A stretch of DNA of 64,000 nucleotides, from contig NZ_BMMT01000006.1 in NCBI RefSeq assembly GCF_014646075.1, positions 62,001-126,000 of the forward strand. Reading direction: 5' to 3'. The DNA is from Saccharopolyspora thermophila (GTDB taxonomy: Bacteria; Actinomycetota; Actinomycetes; Mycobacteriales; Pseudonocardiaceae). Below the pieces are notes generated by a model that worked only from the letters and a program-made list of their open reading frames with translations, made no database searches and was not told the DNA's origin. A program made the position numbers and the translations under genes. Positions 8,746 to 41,452 of the stretch are shown one piece after another (position 1 is the first letter of the stretch; every line of letters starts with the position of its first letter).

Positions 8746-8854
8746 GCTCCCGACCCTAGGAACTGCGTTTATCAGCCCAATATCACGACACTTTCGCCCG
8801 CCGCCCCACCCCAGGCATTCCCCGGCGACCCGAAACAAACGATGTCCGAGGGGG

Positions 8855-11800
8855 TCAGCGGGAGCGGTCCAGGTGGTTTTCGATGACGGCGGTGATCTCC
8901 GCGAGTGGTTCCGGGTCGAGCATCTCGTCGTGGGTGCAGTCGACGCGCTCGAGCAGAACCTGGCCGCGCACGTGTGGTTCCCAGTCGGGGCGCAGGTCCG
9001 GATTGGAGTTCGAGGTGATCAGCACAAGGTCTCCGTCGATCGGTTCCGGGCGGGTGCCTGCCGCCAGGCGGATGCTGTTGGCGATCGCGTCCACCGCGGC
9101 GGGCAGGTGCTCGCGCGGGAAGGCCGCGAGGACGTCCTCGCCCAGCGCCTCGGCGATGCGGGTGCGCGGGTCCGCCGAGCCGTCCACCCCACCCACCACA
9201 TCGGCGTGCAGGCGCGCCAGGACCTCCTGCTCGTCCAGACCGATGTCCGAAGTGGACGAATCGAGCAGGGCCAGCAGGTCGACGTGCCCGCCGCGGGACT
9301 GCAGTTCGCCTGCCACGGCGTGGGCGATGTTGCCGCCCAGGGAGTAGCCGAGCAGGCGGTAGGGGCCCTGCGGGCGGACCTTCTGGATCTGGTCGGCGTA
9401 GTCCGAGGCGAGTTCGTCGAGGGTGGCCGGTAGCCGGTCCCGGCCGTCCACGCCGCGCAGCTGCAGCCCGTACAGCGGCATGTCGGTGTGCCGCAGCAGC
9501 CCCGCGTAACACCAGGACAGCCCGGCAGCCGGGTGGACACAGAACAGCGGCACGCCGTCGCCGCCGCGGAGGGTGAGCAGGACGTCGAAGCCGTCCCCGC
9601 CGCCGTCCAGCTGCCCGGCGAGGTCGGCCGGGGTGGAGCAGCGGAACACCGCCTGCACGCCGATGTCGGCCCCCAGCACCTCGCGGATGCGGCTGACCAG
9701 CCGGGTGGCCAGCAGCGAGTGCCCGCCGAGCTCGAAGAACCCGTCGTCGACGCCGACCCGCGCCACGCCCAGCACCTCGGCGAACAGCTCGCACAGCACC
9801 TGCTCGCGCACGGACCGCGGCTGGCGGCCGCCGCCACCGGTCGTCATGGGCTGCGGGAGCCGCGCGACGTCGAGCTTCCCGTTGGGGGTCAGGGGGAACT
9901 CGTCGACGCTGACGACCGCGGCGGGCACCATGTAGTCCGGCAGCGTCCCGCGCAGGTGGCGCAGCAGCTCCGCCGGTTCCGCGGTCGAGACGACGTAGCC
10001 GACCAGGCGGCGGTCGCCGGGGCGGTCCTCGCGCAGCACCACGCGCGCCTGGGCCACCTCGGGGTGGGCGGTGAGCACGGCCTCGATCTCGCCGGGTTCG
10101 ATCCGGAATCCGCGGACCTTCACCTGGTCGTCGGCCCGGCCGGCGTACTCCAGCTGCCCATCGGCGCGGCGGCGAACCAGGTCGCCGGTGCGGTACATCC
10201 GCGTTCCCGGCGGCCCGTACGGGTTGGCGACGAACCGCTCCGCGGTCAGCCCGAACCGGTCGCGGTAGCCCTGCGCCAGGCCCGGCCCGGCGACGTAGAG
10301 CTCCCCGACCACCCCGGTCGGCACCGGGCGCAGGTGAGCGTCGAGGACGTAGGCCGCCACGCCGTGCAGCGGCAGACCGATGGGCGTCGGGTGGTCGCCG
10401 GGCTCGCACCGGGCGCAGGTGACGTCCACCGTGGCCTCGGTCGGCCCGTAGGCGTTGATCATGGTGCGGCCGCGGCCGAAGAACTCGACGAGCTCAGCCG
10501 GGCACGGCTCGGCACCGGTGATCAGCACGCGCAGGTGGGGCAGGTCCACCCGAGGCACCGTGGCCAGCACCGACGGCGGGATGAGCAGGTGGGTGATGCG
10601 TGCGCGGTCCAGTTCGGCGGCCAGTTCCGCCCCCGTGCTGGTGTGCCGCGGCACGACCAGGCAGCCACCATGCAGCAGCGCCAGGCACAGCTCGGACACC
10701 GACACGTCGAAGCTCGGGGAAACGAACTGATACACCCGGTTGTCCTCGCCCGCCCCGTAGGAGCGGGCCTGGTTCCGGGCGAGGGTGGCGAACCCGGCGT
10801 GCGGCACCACGACGCCCTTGGGCAGCCCGGTCGACCCGGAGGTGTGGATGACGTAGGCGGCGGTGGTGGGCAGCAGCGGCGCCGTGCGGTCGGCGTCGGT
10901 GGGGTCGGTGGTGGGCTGGTCGGCGTCCCAATCCGTGTCCAGCAGCAGCGGCGATCCGGGCACCTCGACGTCCGAAGTGGACACGACGAGGTCGGCACCG
11001 GCCAGCAGTTGGCGGATACGTTCGGCCGGGTACCGCACGTCCACCGGCAGGTACGCGGCGCCGGTCTTGAGCACCGCGGTGATGGCCAGCACCAGATTTC
11101 CGGACTTCGGCAGCGCCAGCGCCACCACGTCACCGGGGCCGATGCCCCGGCCGATCAGGTGGTGCGCGAGCCGGTTGGCCCGCTCGTTGAGCTCCGCGTA
11201 GGTCCAGGCACCGCCGTCGAACTCCACCGCGGTGTTGTCCGGCACCCGCCGGACCTGCCGCTCGAAGAGCTCCGGCCAACTCGGCTGGTCCTGCGGCGGC
11301 GCGGGCCGCACCGCCAGCGCGGCGCGCTCCGCGCCGGTCAGGACGTCCACGTCGGACAACCGAAGCGCCGGGCGGGCCACGACCTGCCGCAGCAGGGCGG
11401 TGAGCCGCTCGGCGAGTGAGCGGGCGGTGGCCTCGTCGAACAGGTCGGTGCGGTAGGAGACCACGCCGTCGATCCCGGCGGGTCGCCCGTCGGCGTCCCG
11501 GTTCTCCCGGAGGCTGAAGGCGAGGTCGACCTTGGCCGCACCGGCCCCGGTGCCCTCGACCTCGACGTCGAGGCCGGGCCACTGCGGGAGTGCACCGTCG
11601 TCGTCGCCCTGGAGCGCGAACGCGACCTGGAACAGCGGGTGGTGCGCCAGCGACCGGGTCGGGTTGACCACCTCCACCAGCCGCTCGAACGGCACGTCCT
11701 GGTGCGCGTACGCAGCCAGGTCGGTCTGCTTGACCCGGGCCAGCAGATCGGTGAACCGCGGGTCGCCGGAGGTGTCGGTGCGCAGCACGAGCGTGTTGAC

Positions 11801-12659
11801 GAAGAACCCGATCAGCTCGCCCAGGGCCTCGTCGGACCGACCGGCGACCGCGGTGCCGATCGGGATGTCCTCGCCCGCGCCGAGCTTGGTCAGCAGGGCC
11901 GCCACCGCGGCGTGCAGGACCATGAACACCGTGGCGTCGTGCGCCACCGCGAGCCCGGCCAGCCCGGCGTGCGTGGCGGCGTCGACGGCGAACTCCAGTG
12001 CGTCGCCGCGGTAGCTGGCGACGGCCGGCCGGGGCCGGTCGGTGGGGATCTCGATCCGCTCCGGCGCACCGGCCAGCGCGTCGCGCCAGAACGCGAGCTG
12101 CCGCGCCGCCTCCGAACCCGGATCGTCCTCGTCGCCGAGGACGTCCCGCTGCCACAGGGTGAAGTCCGCGTACTGCACCGGAAGCGGATCCCACTGCGGC
12201 GCGGAGCCGCCGACCCGCGCGGCGTAGGCGGTGGCCAGGTCGCGCACGAGGGGTGCCTGCGATGCGCCGTCGGCGGCGATGTGGTGCAGCAGCACCAGCA
12301 CCTGGTGTTCGGTGCCGCCACCGAGCACCGAAACCCGCAGCGGGGTCTCGCGCGCCAGGTCGAAGCAGTAACGGGCGGCCTCGTCGAGGTCGTCGGCCTC
12401 GTGCAGGACGACCGGGGCCGGGTCGAGGACCAACTGGTGCGGGGTGCCGTCGACGTCCGGGAAGACCGTGCGCAGGATCTCGTGCCGGGCGACCACGTCT
12501 TCGACGGCGGCGCGCAACGCCGACCGGTCCAGCCGCCCGGACATGCGCAGCACCAGTGGAATGTTGTAGGTCGGGCTCGGGCCCTCCAGCTGGTGCAGGA
12601 ACCACAACCTGCGCTGGGCGTGCGACAGCGGCACCAGCTCGGGGCGGGACGCGGGCACC
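8855..12659 (-). other. NRPS module 11: C-A-PCP plus release thioesterase
   Basis: Boundaries are approximate. Carrier serine near 9717. The code D-V-S-L-I-G-A-V-D shares V236, G301, A322 and D331 with some arginine codes but matches none well, so the last residue is unassigned. The thioesterase spans roughly 9590-8870. Confidence 0.85.
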
Positions 12660-15600
12660 AGCGGCGGGCGGGCCGGCCCGGTGCTGCCCAGCGCCTCGGA
12701 GATACCCGCCACGGTCGGCGACTCGAACAGGCGGCGGATGCCCACCTCGACGCCCAGTTCCGCGCGGATCCGGCTGATCAGCCGGGTGGCGAGCAGGGAG
12801 TGCCCGCCGAGCTCGAAGAACCCGTCGTCGATGCTCACCGACGCCACACCGAGCACCTCGGCGAACAGGCGGCACAGGACGGCTTCCCGCTCGTCGCGGG
12901 GGCCACGGCCGGTGGCGTCCCCGGCGAACTTTGGCGCGGGCAGCGCGCGGCGGTCCAGCTTGCGGTTGGCGGTCAGCGGCAGCTCGTCCAGCAGCACCAC
13001 CGCGGCTGGGACCATGTACTCGGGCAGCCGCGCCGCCACGTGGTCGCGCAGCGCCGCCGGATCGCATTCGCCTTCTGGTACCACGTAGGCGACCAGCCGC
13101 TTGTCGCCGGGGGTGTCCTCGCGCACGATCGCGGCCGCGTGCCGCACGGACCCGTGCTGGTTGAGCGCGGTCTCGACCTCGCCCAGCTCGATCCGGAAAC
13201 CGCGGATCTTGACCTGGTCGTCGACGCGGGCGACGAACTCCAGCATCCCGTCGGCGTTCCACCGGGCGATGTCGCCGGAGCGGTACATTCGGCTGCCCGG
13301 TGGGCCGAACGGGTTGGCCACGAACTTCGTCGAGGTCAGGCCGGGCCGGTTCAGGTAGCCGCGGGTCACCAGGTCCCCGGCGATGTAGAGCTCGCCCGCG
13401 ACGCCGACCGGGACGGGGCGCAGCGCCGCGTCCAGCACGTACATCTGGGTGTTCCAGATCGGCCGCCCGATGGTCACCACCCCGGCGGGCACCCGGTCGC
13501 CGGGTTCGATTCGGAACTCGGTGCAGCCCACCGTGGTCTCGGTCGGCCCGTACTCGTTGATCACCGTGGCACCGGGGTGGCGGACCCGCCACTGCTGGAG
13601 CACCTCGCCCATCAGCGACTCGCCGCCCAGCACGAGCTGCTCGGTCGGCGAGCACTCCGGTGGCAGCGTCAGCAGCACCGGCAGGTGGCTGGGGGTGGCC
13701 TTGACGAACGTCGGCTGCCCGTCCAGCTGCGCGGACTCGTCCAGCTCCACCAGCTGCGCGCAACCGCCGGTGGTCAGCGGGGCGAACAGGCCGGTGACGG
13801 TGAGGTCGAACGACACCGGGGAGTGCACCAGCGCGCGCCCGGCGACCGCCGGGTAGGCCGAGCGGGCCCACGCCAGGTAGACGTTGAGCGAGTCGTGCTG
13901 GACGACCACGCCCTTGGGCCGCCCGGTGGACCCGGAGGTGAAGATGACGAACGCGGCGTTGCGCGCGGCCAGCTGCCGGTCCGGGTCAGAGTCGTCCACG
14001 GTGGACAGATCGAGTTCGTCGACCAGCAACCGCGGGGCCGTTGCCGGCAGCCGCTCGGCGCAGGTGCGGTCGGTCAGGGTGAGCACCGGGCGGACGTCGT
14101 CGAGCATGAACCCGATCCGCTCCGCGGGGTGCGACGGGTCCAGCGGCAGGTACGCGCCGCCGGTCTTGAGCACCGCCAGCAGCGCGACCACGAGATCCAC
14201 CGAGCGGGGCAGCGCGATGGCCACGAACCGCTCGGGGCCGACACCCCGGGAGATCAGCAGTCGCGCCAGCCGATTGGCGCGACTGTTGAGCTCGGTGTAG
14301 TCCAGCGTGGTGTCGCCGAAGGCGACGGCCGGGGCGTGCGGGGTACGGCGGACCTGCTGCTCGATCAGGTCCGGCAGGGTCGCGGGCACCACCTCGTGCG
14401 CGGTGTCGTTCCACACATGCACCAGCCGCTCGCGCTCGTCGGCGGGCAGCACGTCCAGGTCGCCGATCCGGGTGTCCGGGTCGGCCGCTACCGCTTCCAG
14501 GACGCGCACCAGCCGGGCCGCGATGGCCTGCGCGGTGCGCCGGTCGAACAGGTCGGTGGCGAACTCCAGCACGCCCTGCAGCCCGATCGCGTCGCCGCGC
14601 TCGTCGTAGGACTCCTCGACGTGGAAGGTCAGGTCGACCTTGGCCACGTCGGTGCCGGCACGCTCCCGCTCCACGGCGAGCCCGGCCAGCGTGAACTCGG
14701 ACCGCTCGTCGCGGTGGAAGTCCAGCATCACCTGGTAGAGCGGGTGCCGGGACATCGACCGGACCGGGTTGAGCACCTCGACGAGCCGCTCGAACGGCAC
14801 ATCCTGGTGGGCGTAGGCGGCCAGATCGCCGCGGCGAACCCGGTCCAGCAGGTCGGTGAAGGACGGGTCGCCGGAGGTGTCGGTGCGCAGCACCAGGGTG
14901 TTGACGAAGAACCCGACCAGGTCGTCCAGCGCCTCGTCGGCGCGGCCGCTGACGGAGGTGCCCAGCGGGATGTCCGTACCCGCGCCCATCCGGGTCAGCA
15001 GGGCCGCGATCGCTGCCTGCACCACCATGAACACGCTCGCCTGCTGCTGCCGGGCAAGCCGGACCAGCGCGCGGTGCACCTCGGGGCTGACGCCGAACTC
15101 CACACCGTCGCCTCGGTTGGTGGCCACGGCCGGGCGGGGCCGGTCGGTGGGCAGCTCAAGCTCGACCGGGATGCCGTCGAGGTGTTCCCGCCAGAAGGCG
15201 AGCTGCCGCGACACCAGGCTGTCCGGGTCGTCCTCGCGACCGAGCAGTTCGTGCTGCCACAGCGCGTAGTCGGCGTACTGCACCGGCAACGCGGGCCAGT
15301 TCGGGCTGCGCCCCTCGCAGCGGGCCGCGTAGGCGGTGGCGAGGTCGCGTTCCAGCAGGCCGCTGGAACGGCCGTCGCTGGCGATGTGGTGCAGCAGCAC
15401 CAGCAGCACGTGTTCGTCGGGGCCGACCTCGAACAGGGTCATCCGCAGCGGCGGGTCCACCGCCAGGTCGAACGGTTCGCGTACCGCCTCGGCGAGCTGC
15501 TCGTCGAGCCGGTCGGCCGGCACCACGCGCAGCTCGGGGCCAGCGGCCAGCACCTGCTGGTGCGGCACGCCTTCCACCGAGGGGAACACCGTGCGCAGGC

Positions 15601-18600
15601 TCTCGTGCCGGTCCACGACGTCGCCGATCGCAGCGCGCAGCGCATCCTGGTCCAGTTGTCCGGAAAGCCGCAGCACCATCGGGACGTGGTAGGTGGCGCT
15701 CGGGCCTTCAAGCTGCTGCAGGAACCACAGCCGCTGCTGGGCGAACGACAGCGGTACCCGCTCGTCGCGCGGCACCGGCCGCACCGCGGGCCGCGCGTCG
15801 CCCGCCTCGTCCAGCCGGGCGGCCAACCCGGCCACCGTCGGCGACTCGAAGACCGCGCGCACCGACAGCTCCACGTCGAACGCCGTACGGATGCGGCTGA
15901 TCAGCCGGGTCGCCAGCAGCGAGTGCCCGCCCAGCTCGAAGAAACTGTCGCCGGGACGGACCCGGCGGACGCCGAGGACCTCGGCGAACAGCCCGCAGAG
16001 GATGTCCTCGCGCGGCGACCGCGGCGCGCGTTCCGGACCGGTCGGTTCCTCGTCCGGTGCGGGCAGGGCACTGCGGTCGAGCTTGCCGCTGGTGGTCAGC
16101 GGCAGCTCCGGCAGTTCGACGAACAACGTCGGCACCATGTAGTCGGGCAGGGCGCGCCGCAGGTGGTCGCGCAACGGGCCCGCCGGGCCGACGACGTACG
16201 CCGTCAGCCGCTCCCGGCCCTGCTCGCCGCGCACCACCACCGCCACCTGGCGCACCTCGGGGTGTTCGCGCGCCACGGCCTCGATCTCGCCGAGCTCGAT
16301 GCGCACCCCGCGCACCTTGACCTGGTCGTCGACGCGACCGGCGAACTCCAGGACGCCGTCGGCGCGCCAGCGGGCCAGGTCGCCGGAGCGGTACATGCGG
16401 CTGCCCGGCTCGCCGAACGGGTCGGCGACGAACCGTTCCGCGGTCAGCGGCCCACGGCGGTGGTAGCCGTGCGCGAGCTGGGTGCCCGCCAGGTACAGCT
16501 CGCCGACGGTGCCCACCGGAACCGGACGCAGCGCCGCGTCGAGCACGTACAACCGGGCGCCCGGCACGGGGCGGCCGATCGGCGCCGGGTCCTGCACGTC
16601 GTCGGCGGCGCAGTCGAACTGCGTGACGTCGATGGTGGCCTCGGTCGGCCCGTACAGGTGGTGCAGGCGCGCCTTGAGGGTGCGCCACACCTGCTGCTGC
16701 AGGTCAGCCGGCAGGAACTCACCGCCGCAGAACACCCGCCGCAACGAGGTGCAGTCCACCGCGCCGGGGCCGTCGAGGAACATCCGCAGCACCGGCGGTA
16801 CGAAGTGGACGGTCGTCACCCCGTGCTCGCGGATCACCGACACCAGGTGGTCGACGTCGCGGTGCCCGCCGTCGGCGGCCAGCACCAGCGTGGCGCCCTC
16901 GGTGAGGGTCCAGAAGAACTCCCACACCGACACGTCGAACCCGGCCGGGGTCTTCTGCAACACGCGGTCGGAGGCGTCCAGCCGGTACTGCCGCTGCATG
17001 CCGGTCAACCGGTGCAGCACCGCGCTCCGCGGCACGACGACGCCCTTGGGACGGCCGGTCGAACCCGAGGTGTAGAGCACGTACATCGGGTCGGCACCGC
17101 TGGTGGTGACCCGGGGGTCGGTGACCGGCAGCGGCGGCAGCGGCTCGTCCAGCAGGATCACCCGCCGCCCGGTCACACCCGTGCCGCGCGTGGTGAGCAG
17201 CAGGTCGGGGTCGGCGTCGCGCAGCAGGTACTCGATGCGCTCGGCCGGGTGGTCGGGTTCCACCGGCACGTAGGCGGCACCGGTCTTGACGACCGCGAAC
17301 AGGGCGACGACCAGGTCGACGGAACGGGGCAGCGCCACCGCCACCAGGCTGCCGCGCCCGACACCGGAGGCGATGAGGTGGTGTGCGAGGTGGTTGATCC
17401 GCTCGTTGAGCTCGCGGTAGGTGACCGTGCCGCCGTCGTGCACGACCGCCGGGTGATCCGGTGCCAGGCGCACGCGTTCCTCGAACCGCTCCACGACACC
17501 CGGGCCGTCTGGTGCGGCCTCGTGGTCGTTGAAGTCGTGCAGCAGCCGGTGACGCTGCGCCTGGTCGAGCAGCTCGACCCGGGCCAGCGGCTGGTCCGGG
17601 TCGGTGACGGCGGCGTCCAGGAAGCGGCGCAGGCGGCCCAGCAGCTCGGCGGCGTCGAACTCCTCCGGCCTGTGGTCCAGCCGGAACTGCAGGCCGTCGC
17701 CGGTGCGGGACACCACCAGGCCCAGCGGGTAGTGCGTCGCTCCCCCGCCGTCCACCCCGGTGATGCGCGGACCGGGCTCGTCAGCGTCGGCGAGCGCGTC
17801 CAGCGGGTAGTTCTCGAACACCAGCAGCGTGTCGAACAGCGGCCCGAGCCCGGCGATCCGCTGCACCTCGGCGAGGCTGATCTGCTGGTGGGACAGCAGT
17901 TCGGCCTGCGCGTCCTGCAGCCGCGCGAGGTTGTCCACCACCGACCGGGCGGGGTCCAGCCGCACCCGGACCGGCAGCGTGTTGATGAACAGGCCGATCA
18001 TCGTCTCGATGCCGGGGATCTCCGGTGGGCGACCGGACACGGTGGCGCCGAACACCACGTCACCACGCCCGGTGAGCTGCCCCAGCACGGTCGCCCACGC
18101 GCCCTGCACCAGCGTGTTGACCGTGAGCCCGCGTCGTCGGCACAGCTCGTCGATCGGGCCCGCGGGCAGTTCCAGCCAGGCCCGCTCCGGCAGCCGTGCC
18201 GGACGGCCGGGCTCGGCCACCAGGGTGGGTGCCGTCAGCCCGTCCAGCGCTTTTCGCCAGGCCCGCTCGGCGACCGCCGGGTCCTGCTCGGACACCCAGC
18301 GCAGGTACTCCTTGTACGGGGTGACCGGACGCAGCCCACTGGTGTCCCCGCCGCTGCGGTAGAGCTGGAACAGTTCGTCGACCAGCAGCGGCGCGGACCA
18401 GCCGTCCAGGAGCAGGTGGTGGTTGGTGATCACCAGCCGGGAGGTGCCGTCGGGCAGCCGCACCAGCGCGCACCGCAGCAGCGGCGGGGTGCGCACGTCG
18501 AAGCGCCGGGTCCGGTCGGCGGTGAGGAATCCGTCCAGCTCCGCGGCGGTCACATCCACCACCTGCCAGTCGGGTTCGACGTCGCGCATGACGAACTGGA

Positions 18601-18829
18601 CCGGCTGGCCGCCCTTGCGCTGGCGGAACCCCACGCGAAGGTTCGCGTGCCGCCGCAGCAGCACGCGCAGCGCCTCCCGGAAGCGCTCCGGGTCGACGTC
18701 ACCGTCCAGTTCCAGCACCAGCTGCGTGTTGTAGACCTCGTCGGCATCGGAGTCGTACAGCGAGTGGAACCACAACCCCTCCTGTAGGGGCGACAGCGGC
18801 AGTACGTCTTCCAGCCTCGACGGGCTCAT
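8855..18829 (-). CDS. Nonribosomal peptide synthetase, modules 9-11 with C-terminal thioesterase
   Basis: The 3,324-aa protein reads C-A-PCP-C-A-PCP-C-A-PCP-TE. The first condensation domain ([17 protein letters not shown] at the N terminus) is of the type that accepts a D-configured donor, matching the epimerase that ends the preceding synthetase. All three condensation domains keep HHxxxDG. Adenylation codes read by hand: DVWHFGLID (Ser), DLTKVGEVG (Asn, or Asp-like), DVSLIGAVD (no confident match). The last 240 residues are a type I thioesterase with GYSLGG near residue 3164, which releases or cyclises the peptide. The ATG has a TTGGAGT ribosome site 106 bases after the end of the larger synthetase gene, so one transcript and colinear assembly are likely. 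Confidence 0.96.
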   Translation of the reverse strand: MSPSRLEDVLPLSPLQEGLWFHSLYDSDADEVYNTQLVLELDGDVDPERFREALRVLLRRHANLRVGFRQRKGGQPVQFVMRDVEPDWQVVDVTAAELDGFLTADRTRRFDVRTPPLLRCALVRLPDGTSRLVITNHHLLLDGWSAPLLVDELFQLYRSGGDTSGLRPVTPYKEYLRWVSEQDPAVAERAWRKALDGLTAPTLVAEPGRPARLPERAWLELPAGPIDELCRRRGLTVNTLVQGAWATVLGQLTGRGDVVFGATVSGRPPEIPGIETMIGLFINTLPVRVRLDPARSVVDNLARLQDAQAELLSHQQISLAEVQRIAGLGPLFDTLLVFENYPLDALADADEPGPRITGVDGGGATHYPLGLVVSRTGDGLQFRLDHRPEEFDAAELLGRLRRFLDAAVTDPDQPLARVELLDQAQRHRLLHDFNDHEAAPDGPGVVERFEERVRLAPDHPAVVHDGGTVTYRELNERINHLAHHLIASGVGRGSLVAVALPRSVDLVVALFAVVKTGAAYVPVEPDHPAERIEYLLRDADPDLLLTTRGTGVTGRRVILLDEPLPPLPVTDPRVTTSGADPMYVLYTSGSTGRPKGVVVPRSAVLHRLTGMQRQYRLDASDRVLQKTPAGFDVSVWEFFWTLTEGATLVLAADGGHRDVDHLVSVIREHGVTTVHFVPPVLRMFLDGPGAVDCTSLRRVFCGGEFLPADLQQQVWRTLKARLHHLYGPTEATIDVTQFDCAADDVQDPAPIGRPVPGARLYVLDAALRPVPVGTVGELYLAGTQLAHGYHRRGPLTAERFVADPFGEPGSRMYRSGDLARWRADGVLEFAGRVDDQVKVRGVRIELGEIEAVAREHPEVRQVAVVVRGEQGRERLTAYVVGPAGPLRDHLRRALPDYMVPTLFVELPELPLTTSGKLDRSALPAPDEEPTGPERAPRSPREDILCGLFAEVLGVRRVRPGDSFFELGGHSLLATRLISRIRTAFDVELSVRAVFESPTVAGLAARLDEAGDARPAVRPVPRDERVPLSFAQQRLWFLQQLEGPSATYHVPMVLRLSGQLDQDALRAAIGDVVDRHESLRTVFPSVEGVPHQQVLAAGPELRVVPADRLDEQLAEAVREPFDLAVDPPLRMTLFEVGPDEHVLLVLLHHIASDGRSSGLLERDLATAYAARCEGRSPNWPALPVQYADYALWQHELLGREDDPDSLVSRQLAFWREHLDGIPVELELPTDRPRPAVATNRGDGVEFGVSPEVHRALVRLARQQQASVFMVVQAAIAALLTRMGAGTDIPLGTSVSGRADEALDDLVGFFVNTLVLRTDTSGDPSFTDLLDRVRRGDLAAYAHQDVPFERLVEVLNPVRSMSRHPLYQVMLDFHRDERSEFTLAGLAVERERAGTDVAKVDLTFHVEESYDERGDAIGLQGVLEFATDLFDRRTAQAIAARLVRVLEAVAADPDTRIGDLDVLPADERERLVHVWNDTAHEVVPATLPDLIEQQVRRTPHAPAVAFGDTTLDYTELNSRANRLARLLISRGVGPERFVAIALPRSVDLVVALLAVLKTGGAYLPLDPSHPAERIGFMLDDVRPVLTLTDRTCAERLPATAPRLLVDELDLSTVDDSDPDRQLAARNAAFVIFTSGSTGRPKGVVVQHDSLNVYLAWARSAYPAVAGRALVHSPVSFDLTVTGLFAPLTTGGCAQLVELDESAQLDGQPTFVKATPSHLPVLLTLPPECSPTEQLVLGGESLMGEVLQQWRVRHPGATVINEYGPTETTVGCTEFRIEPGDRVPAGVVTIGRPIWNTQMYVLDAALRPVPVGVAGELYIAGDLVTRGYLNRPGLTSTKFVANPFGPPGSRMYRSGDIARWNADGMLEFVARVDDQVKIRGFRIELGEVETALNQHGSVRHAAAIVREDTPGDKRLVAYVVPEGECDPAALRDHVAARLPEYMVPAAVVLLDELPLTANRKLDRRALPAPKFAGDATGRGPRDEREAVLCRLFAEVLGVASVSIDDGFFELGGHSLLATRLISRIRAELGVEVGIRRLFESPTVAGISEALGSTGPARPPLVPASRPELVPLSHAQRRLWFLHQLEGPSPTYNIPLVLRMSGRLDRSALRAAVEDVVARHEILRTVFPDVDGTPHQLVLDPAPVVLHEADDLDEAARYCFDLARETPLRVSVLGGGTEHQVLVLLHHIAADGASQAPLVRDLATAYAARVGGSAPQWDPLPVQYADFTLWQRDVLGDEDDPGSEAARQLAFWRDALAGAPERIEIPTDRPRPAVASYRGDALEFAVDAATHAGLAGLAVAHDATVFMVLHAAVAALLTKLGAGEDIPIGTAVAGRSDEALGELIGFFVNTLVLRTDTSGDPRFTDLLARVKQTDLAAYAHQDVPFERLVEVVNPTRSLAHHPLFQVAFALQGDDDGALPQWPGLDVEVEGTGAGAAKVDLAFSLRENRDADGRPAGIDGVVSYRTDLFDEATARSLAERLTALLRQVVARPALRLSDVDVLTGAERAALAVRPAPPQDQPSWPELFERQVRRVPDNTAVEFDGGAWTYAELNERANRLAHHLIGRGIGPGDVVALALPKSGNLVLAITAVLKTGAAYLPVDVRYPAERIRQLLAGADLVVSTSDVEVPGSPLLLDTDWDADQPTTDPTDADRTAPLLPTTAAYVIHTSGSTGLPKGVVVPHAGFATLARNQARSYGAGEDNRVYQFVSPSFDVSVSELCLALLHGGCLVVPRHTSTGAELAAELDRARITHLLIPPSVLATVPRVDLPHLRVLITGAEPCPAELVEFFGRGRTMINAYGPTEATVDVTCARCEPGDHPTPIGLPLHGVAAYVLDAHLRPVPTGVVGELYVAGPGLAQGYRDRFGLTAERFVANPYGPPGTRMYRTGDLVRRRADGQLEYAGRADDQVKVRGFRIEPGEIEAVLTAHPEVAQARVVLREDRPGDRRLVGYVVSTAEPAELLRHLRGTLPDYMVPAAVVSVDEFPLTPNGKLDVARLPQPMTTGGGGRQPRSVREQVLCELFAEVLGVARVGVDDGFFELGGHSLLATRLVSRIREVLGADIGVQAVFRCSTPADLAGQLDGGGDGFDVLLTLRGGDGVPLFCVHPAAGLSWCYAGLLRHTDMPLYGLQLRGVDGRDRLPATLDELASDYADQIQKVRPQGPYRLLGYSLGGNIAHAVAGELQSRGGHVDLLALLDSSTSDIGLDEQEVLARLHADVVGGVDGSADPRTRIAEALGEDVLAAFPREHLPAAVDAIANSIRLAAGTRPEPIDGDLVLITSNSNPDLRPDWEPHVRGQVLLERVDCTHDEMLDPEPLAEITAVIENHLDRSR
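12660..15789 (-). other. NRPS module 10: C-A-PCP, predicted Asn
   Basis: The code D-L-T-K-V-G-E-V-G differs from the classic asparagine code DLTKLGEVG only at the fifth position. The glutamate at position 322 favours Asn over Asp (Asp codes usually carry H or A there). Carrier serine near 12797. Boundaries are approximate. Confidence 0.8.
15790..18829 (-). other. NRPS module 9: C(D-donor type)-A-PCP, predicted Ser
   Basis: The code D-V-W-H-F-G-L-I-D follows the serine pattern DVWH(L/F)SL(I/V)D with G in place of S at position 301. The N-terminal condensation domain accepts the D-residue from module 8. Carrier serine near 15927. Confidence 0.8.
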
Positions 18830-18935
18830 CGGGACTCCAATCGGCGGAACTCGGCGGCGGCGACCGCGGTGAGCGGGCTCGAGGGGTGGCGGTGGGAACG
18901 GACGGGACGGCGCCGCGCGTAAGGTTCTCGTGCGG

Positions 18936-40763
<21,828 letters not shown>

Positions 40764-40933
40764 GCCAGCCCACTCCTCGAAAAAGAACACAATCCTCGCT
40801 ATCCGGCGCGAGGCTAACGACGACGAATTTCGGGTCGTTATCGTGTCCATTTCCGCTGCGTAGGGCCCCTGCGCGGCCCTCGCGGCGGCCGCGTAGCATC
40901 CGGCTGACGCCGCCCGCACGCGAGAGGACTGCG
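40764..40933. promoter_or_regulatory. Divergent promoter region of the NRPS operon with a perfect 7-bp inverted repeat
   Basis: TAACGAC (40815-40821) and GTCGTTA (40834-40840) are perfect inverted repeats with a 12-bp spacer, about 50 bp upstream of the NRPS start. They make a good operator candidate for the main operon. The same region must also drive the small + strand gene at 40934. I could not fix a -35/-10 pair with confidence. Confidence 0.45.
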
Positions 40934-41164
40934 ATGGGAAATCCGGATACCGGGGTCATCAGCCTGCTGATCGCGTCCGGCACGCTGCTGCTCGGACTGC
41001 TCATCTTCGCCCATATCCAACGAATGCGACTGCTGTGTGAACAACACGCGGAAACGGAGCGAACGAACCAGCTCGTCGCGGAGACCCGGGAAATGCGGGC
41101 GGAGTTGCGTGCGCTCAACGCGGAAATCGCGGAATTGCGCCGAGTGCTGACCGAGGCCGCCTGA
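40934..41164 (+). CDS. Small membrane-anchored coiled-coil protein, unknown function
   Basis: The 76-aa protein starts at ATG 40934, preceded by GAGAGGA. Residues about 7-27 form one hydrophobic helix ([19 protein letters not shown]). Residues 35-74 are charged heptad-like sequence ([19 protein letters not shown]), predicted to form a coiled coil. It is transcribed divergently from the NRPS operon and shares its control region. I do not recognise a family. A membrane scaffold or small regulator tied to the cluster is possible, but nothing in the sequence proves it. Confidence 0.7.
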   Translation: MGNPDTGVISLLIASGTLLLGLLIFAHIQRMRLLCEQHAETERTNQLVAETREMRAELRALNAEIAELRRVLTEAA

Positions 41165-41452
41165 GGACCTGCCTTCGACAGCGGCGCGCCCGCTTGGCCC
41201 GCCCACGGGAGGCGCCCACCAGCGGGTCCTCCGCCCACACCCACCATCGGGACTCACGGAGCCACCCTCCACAAAGCCCAACGCCCCCAAGCTCACCCCC
41301 CAACCCGGGAACCTCAACCCCCTGAACCCGGGACACCCATGCCCCGGAAGACTCCCAAATTTGCCTGGAATTGGGAACTTCCGCGGCCTGGACGGTTTCC
41401 AAGTTCGCCTAAAATTGGGAATCCTGGGCGCCTGCTTGGGGGCGCACGGGGC
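41165..41452. promoter_or_regulatory. 288-bp gap with two 18-bp imperfect direct repeats 44 bp apart
   Basis: No gene is visible. Two related elements occur: 41360-41377 (TTTGCCTGGAATTGGGAA) and 41404-41421 (TTCGCCTAAAATTGGGAA), identical at 15 of 18 positions and exactly 44 bp apart. The first also forms TCCCAA...TTGGGA (41353-41358 and 41371-41376). The AT-rich elements stand out in the GC-rich background and could be regulator-binding sites. Confidence 0.45.

Noticed and set aside
11639..18787. A 2,382-codon plus-strand open frame opposite modules 9-11
   Set aside because: It is another antisense shadow of the NRPS coding sequence, with biased composition and no motifs.
40764..40919. Upstream extension of the giant NRPS to 40919
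   Set aside because: The extension crosses the promoter palindrome and has no A-domain similarity; ATG 40763 has a good ribosome site.
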